Of a DNA stretch of 6,747 nucleotides, positions 4,750-6,747 are shown piece by piece. Made by a program: the position numbers and the translations under genes. How positions within the stretch are numbered: position 1 is the first letter of the stretch; the number at the start of each line of letters is the position of its first letter. This stretch comes from Ardenticatenales bacterium (GTDB lineage Bacteria > Chloroflexota > Anaerolineae > Promineifilales > UBA4811): NCBI GenBank assembly GCA_030667645.1, contig DAOUVM010000142.1:1-6747 (forward strand). The letters run 5' to 3'. The notes under the pieces are model-generated. The model saw only the letters and a list, made by a program, of their open reading frames with translations, was not told the DNA's origin and ran no database searches.

Positions 4750-6024
4750 ATGATTGATTTCGAACTACCAGATCAGATCAAGCAGCAGTACGCGATGTTT
4801 CGGCAGGTGGCCCAGGCGTCGATGCGACCGATTTCCCGAGACCTGGACGAGAACGAGCACGAAAAGCCGTGGGATTTCATCAACCAGATGTGGCCAGTCA
4901 TCCAGATGCAAGAGGGGCACGAGCTCAAGAGGGCCGAAAAAAAGGCGGCCGCCATTGCGGCCGCCGAGAAACCGGCCAAGCCACGAAAGAAACGGCCCTC
5001 TACTGCCACCCTATTGATGGCACACATGATTGAGGCCATGTCATGGGGTGACGCCGGCATCTACTTGTGCATTCCGGGAGGGCAATTGGGCGGAGAAGCG
5101 ATCAAGGCAGTGGGCACTATCGAGCAAAAGCGTCGCTTCCTGAAGCGCTTCACCGAAGGCGAACCCAAGTGGGCCGCCATGGCGATTACCGAGCCCTGTT
5201 GCGGCTCGGACACCGCCAACATCCAGGCCACCGCCCGGTTGGATGAAGAGACCAACGAATGGGTGCTCAATGGGGAAAAGATCTTTGTCACCAGCGGGCT
5301 AATGGCAACCCAGGAATCAGACGGCTTTGTGGTAGTCTGGGCCTCGGTGGATCGCTCAGCCAGGCGAGCCGGCATCAAGAGCTTTGTGGTGGAGGCAGGC
5401 ACACCGGGCATGAAGGTCACCAAGACGGAGGAGAAACTGGGAATCCGCGCCAGCGACACCGTCTCCCTCCTTTTTGAAGAGTGCCGCATCCCCTATGACA
5501 ATATCCTTGGCAATCCAGAGGTCAAGAAAGAGGGTACCACCAAGGGATTCAAGGGAGTGATGAAGACGTTCGACGCCTCGCGTCCCCTGGTCGCCGCCAG
5601 TGCCATGGGAATCGCCCGCGCGACCATCGAATTTGTCAAAGAGATGCTGGAAAAGGATGGTGTCGAGATTCGATACGGCCTGCCACGCCACCAATTGACC
5701 GGACTGGAGCGGGATGTCATGGAGATGGAGGCCCAATACAAGGCGGCTTGGCTGCTCACGCTGCGGGCGGTATCCATGCTCGACGAGCGCCGGCCGAACG
5801 CCATCGAATCATCCATGTGTAAAGCCAAGGCCGGCATGGCGGTGACACTCATCACCCAAAAAGCGGTCGAAATCCTCGGCCCCTTGGGCTACTCGCGCAA
5901 ATGCCTGGTGGAAAAGTGGATGCGCGATGCCAAGATCAACGACCTGTTCGAAGGAACGGGTCAAATCAACACGCTGATTGTCGCCCGGCGGATTCTAGGC
6001 TTTAGCCGGAGAGAGTTGAAATAG
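4750..6024 (+). CDS. Acyl-CoA dehydrogenase with Lys/Ala-rich N-terminal segment
   Basis: A 424-residue acyl-CoA dehydrogenase, slightly longer than the usual 380-400. Residues 1-110 form the N-terminal helical domain, but 55-85 are a charged Lys/Ala/Pro-rich stretch (EGHELKRAEKKAAAIAAAEK, then PAKPRKKRP) where family members normally have the GLxGIxIPEEYGG loop. The beta domain carries AITEPCCGSDTAN (145-157) and the LNGEKIFVTSG block. The C-terminal domain has RYGLPRHQL in place of the common RxxFGxPI, then VEILGPLGYSRKCLVEKWMRDAKINDLFEGTGQINTL (two adjoining motifs), with Glu401 at the usual catalytic position and a full tail ending FSRRELK. FAD and ETF are the expected cofactor and acceptor. 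The ATG has GAGGAG at 4736-4741, eight bases upstream. The stop is 22 bases before the next gene, so the two genes are probably in one operon. The chain length of its substrate cannot be read from the sequence. Confidence 0.94.
   Translation: MIDFELPDQIKQQYAMFRQVAQASMRPISRDLDENEHEKPWDFINQMWPVIQMQEGHELKRAEKKAAAIAAAEKPAKPRKKRPSTATLLMAHMIEAMSWGDAGIYLCIPGGQLGGEAIKAVGTIEQKRRFLKRFTEGEPKWAAMAITEPCCGSDTANIQATARLDEETNEWVLNGEKIFVTSGLMATQESDGFVVVWASVDRSARRAGIKSFVVEAGTPGMKVTKTEEKLGIRASDTVSLLFEECRIPYDNILGNPEVKKEGTTKGFKGVMKTFDASRPLVAASAMGIARATIEFVKEMLEKDGVEIRYGLPRHQLTGLERDVMEMEAQYKAAWLLTLRAVSMLDERRPNAIESSMCKAKAGMAVTLITQKAVEILGPLGYSRKCLVEKWMRDAKINDLFEGTGQINTLIVARRILGFSRRELK
4937..4965 (-). terminator. Reverse-strand intrinsic-terminator motif inside the second dehydrogenase gene
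   Basis: Read on the - strand, a perfect 9-bp GC stem (arms 4957-4965 and 4944-4952) with a 4-base loop (4953-4956) is followed at once by seven T (complement of A 4937-4943). This matches the standard form of a Rho-independent terminator for transcription running leftwards. No reverse-strand gene lies nearby. It could stop antisense RNA, or be a by-product of the Lys-Lys-Ala-Ala-Ala-Ile-Ala-Ala-Ala codons. The structure is certain from sequence; function is not. Confidence 0.4.
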
Positions 6025-6046
6025 CAGGAGGCGAGGAGAAACAACC

Positions 6047-6747
6047 ATGAACTATTCCATAAACCGTGTCGCCGTCATCGGTTCTGGCACCATGGGGGCA
6101 TCCATCGCAGCCCACCTGTCCAACGTCGGCATACCCAGCTATCTGCTCGACATCGTGCCACGGGAACTGACGCCGAAAGAGGAAAAACAAGGGCTCAAAC
6201 TGGATGACGCGGCGGTGCGCAATCGGATCGCCAACGAAGGGCTGGAGCGGTGCCTCAAGGCACGGCCGGCCAACTTTTATGTCAAGAGTAGCGCAGACTT
6301 AATCACGGTAGGCAACCTGGAGGACAACTTCGACTGGGTGGGCAAGGTCGACTGGATCATCGAGGTGATTGTTGAGCGCCTCGACATCAAACAGCAACTG
6401 ATGGCCCGCATCGACGAGACCCGGCGATCGAACGCGATCGTCACAACCAACACCAGTGGCATCCCCATCCACCAGATCGCCGACGGGCGCTCAGACAGTT
6501 TCCAACAGCACTTTATGGGGACCCACTTTTTCAACCCGCCCCGCTACCTCAAGCTGCTCGAGATCATCCCTCACCAGAAGAACAGCCCCGAACTGACAGA
6601 GTTCATCAAGGAATTCGGCACCCGGGTGCTGGGCAAAGGGGTAGTCATCTGCAAGGATACCCCCAACTTTATCGCCAACCGGATGATATCGATCGCCGGC
6701 TCCTATGGCATCACCTATGCCCTGGATGAAGGATACCACCCCGAAGA
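6047..6747 (+). CDS. fadN: 3-hydroxyacyl-CoA dehydrogenase, FadN-like, 3' end outside window
   Basis: Oxidises L-3-hydroxyacyl-CoA to 3-ketoacyl-CoA with NAD+, the third step of beta-oxidation. The 233 residues present cover the NAD-binding Rossmann domain and the start of the C-terminal domain. The dinucleotide motif is VIGSGTMG (Gly12, Gly14, Gly17), followed by LLDIVP with Asp35 for the adenosine ribose. TNTSGIPI carries Ser137. GTHFFNPPRYLKLLEII carries the catalytic pair His160/Glu172, and KDTPNFIANRM carries Asn211. All catalytic residues are intact. The phrases ANVGIP/SNVGIP, LDIVPREL and HFFNPPRYLKLLEIIP recall Bacillus FadN, a fusion of about 790 residues with a C-terminal enoyl-CoA hydratase. 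Whether that fusion exists here cannot be seen. The ATG has GAGGAG at 6033-6038, eight bases upstream, and a second AGGAGG at 6026-6031. The frame stays open to the window end. The 22-base gap after the acyl-CoA dehydrogenase supports one operon. Confidence 0.93.
   Translation, partial: MNYSINRVAVIGSGTMGASIAAHLSNVGIPSYLLDIVPRELTPKEEKQGLKLDDAAVRNRIANEGLERCLKARPANFYVKSSADLITVGNLEDNFDWVGKVDWIIEVIVERLDIKQQLMARIDETRRSNAIVTTNTSGIPIHQIADGRSDSFQQHFMGTHFFNPPRYLKLLEIIPHQKNSPELTEFIKEFGTRVLGKGVVICKDTPNFIANRMISIAGSYGITYALDEGYHPE

Noticed and set aside
1..6747. CRISPR array, tRNA/rRNA, insertion sequence or phage element
   Set aside because: No regularly spaced repeats, cloverleaf, transposase or terminal inverted repeats were seen on either strand.

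Overview
The window holds six protein-coding genes, all on the + strand, two of them cut by the window ends. The DNA is GC-rich and has Shine-Dalgarno sites of the GAGGAG/GGAGG type. Its sigma-70-like promoter and its gene content (acyl-CoA dehydrogenases, a FadN-like 3-hydroxyacyl-CoA dehydrogenase, a stand-alone SCP2 domain, a TetR regulator) point to a free-living heterotrophic bacterium. A Chloroflexota-type genome is my best guess from the style of the proteins, but no marker gene is present to prove it.

Layout. Bases 3-1958 encode the C-terminal 651 residues of a hybrid sensor histidine kinase (GAF, PAS-like, HisKA, HATPase, receiver). After a 107-base gap with small dyads comes a 103-residue SCP2 (sterol carrier protein 2-like) lipid-binding protein at 2066-2377. 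A non-coding stretch of about 300 bases then leads to a strong promoter (TTGACA, 18 bp, TATACT) overlapped by two copies of an ACTGAC-N5-GTCA operator, followed by a TetR-family regulator at 2686-3357. A 7-bp GC hairpin follows the regulator's tandem stop codons. Next are two adjacent acyl-CoA dehydrogenase genes (3568-4662 and 4750-6024) and the start of a FadN-like 3-hydroxyacyl-CoA dehydrogenase (6047 to the window end).

How they may work together. The TetR protein probably represses its own promoter. By family precedent it may respond to an acyl-CoA and control the downstream beta-oxidation genes. The two dehydrogenases would make the 2-enoyl-CoA and the FadN-like protein would carry out the following steps. 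The SCP2 protein could hold or deliver the lipid or acyl-CoA substrate. The kinase is probably a separate regulatory gene.

Most notable points. (1) The dehydrogenases are unusual in complementary ways. The first has Asp where the usual catalytic Glu sits, a degenerate TEPGAGSD-type motif, and ends six residues into the C-terminal motif. The second keeps Glu401 but carries a Lys/Ala/Pro-rich segment where the N-terminal domain normally has its conserved IPEEYGG-type loop. This suggests an unequal two-subunit dehydrogenase. (2) The DNA for that Lys/Ala segment reads on the opposite strand as a textbook intrinsic terminator (9-bp GC stem, 4-base loop, seven T), and on the coding strand places an A_AAA_AAG heptamer directly against the same stem. 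(3) The duplicated operator sits on the tetR promoter and leader.
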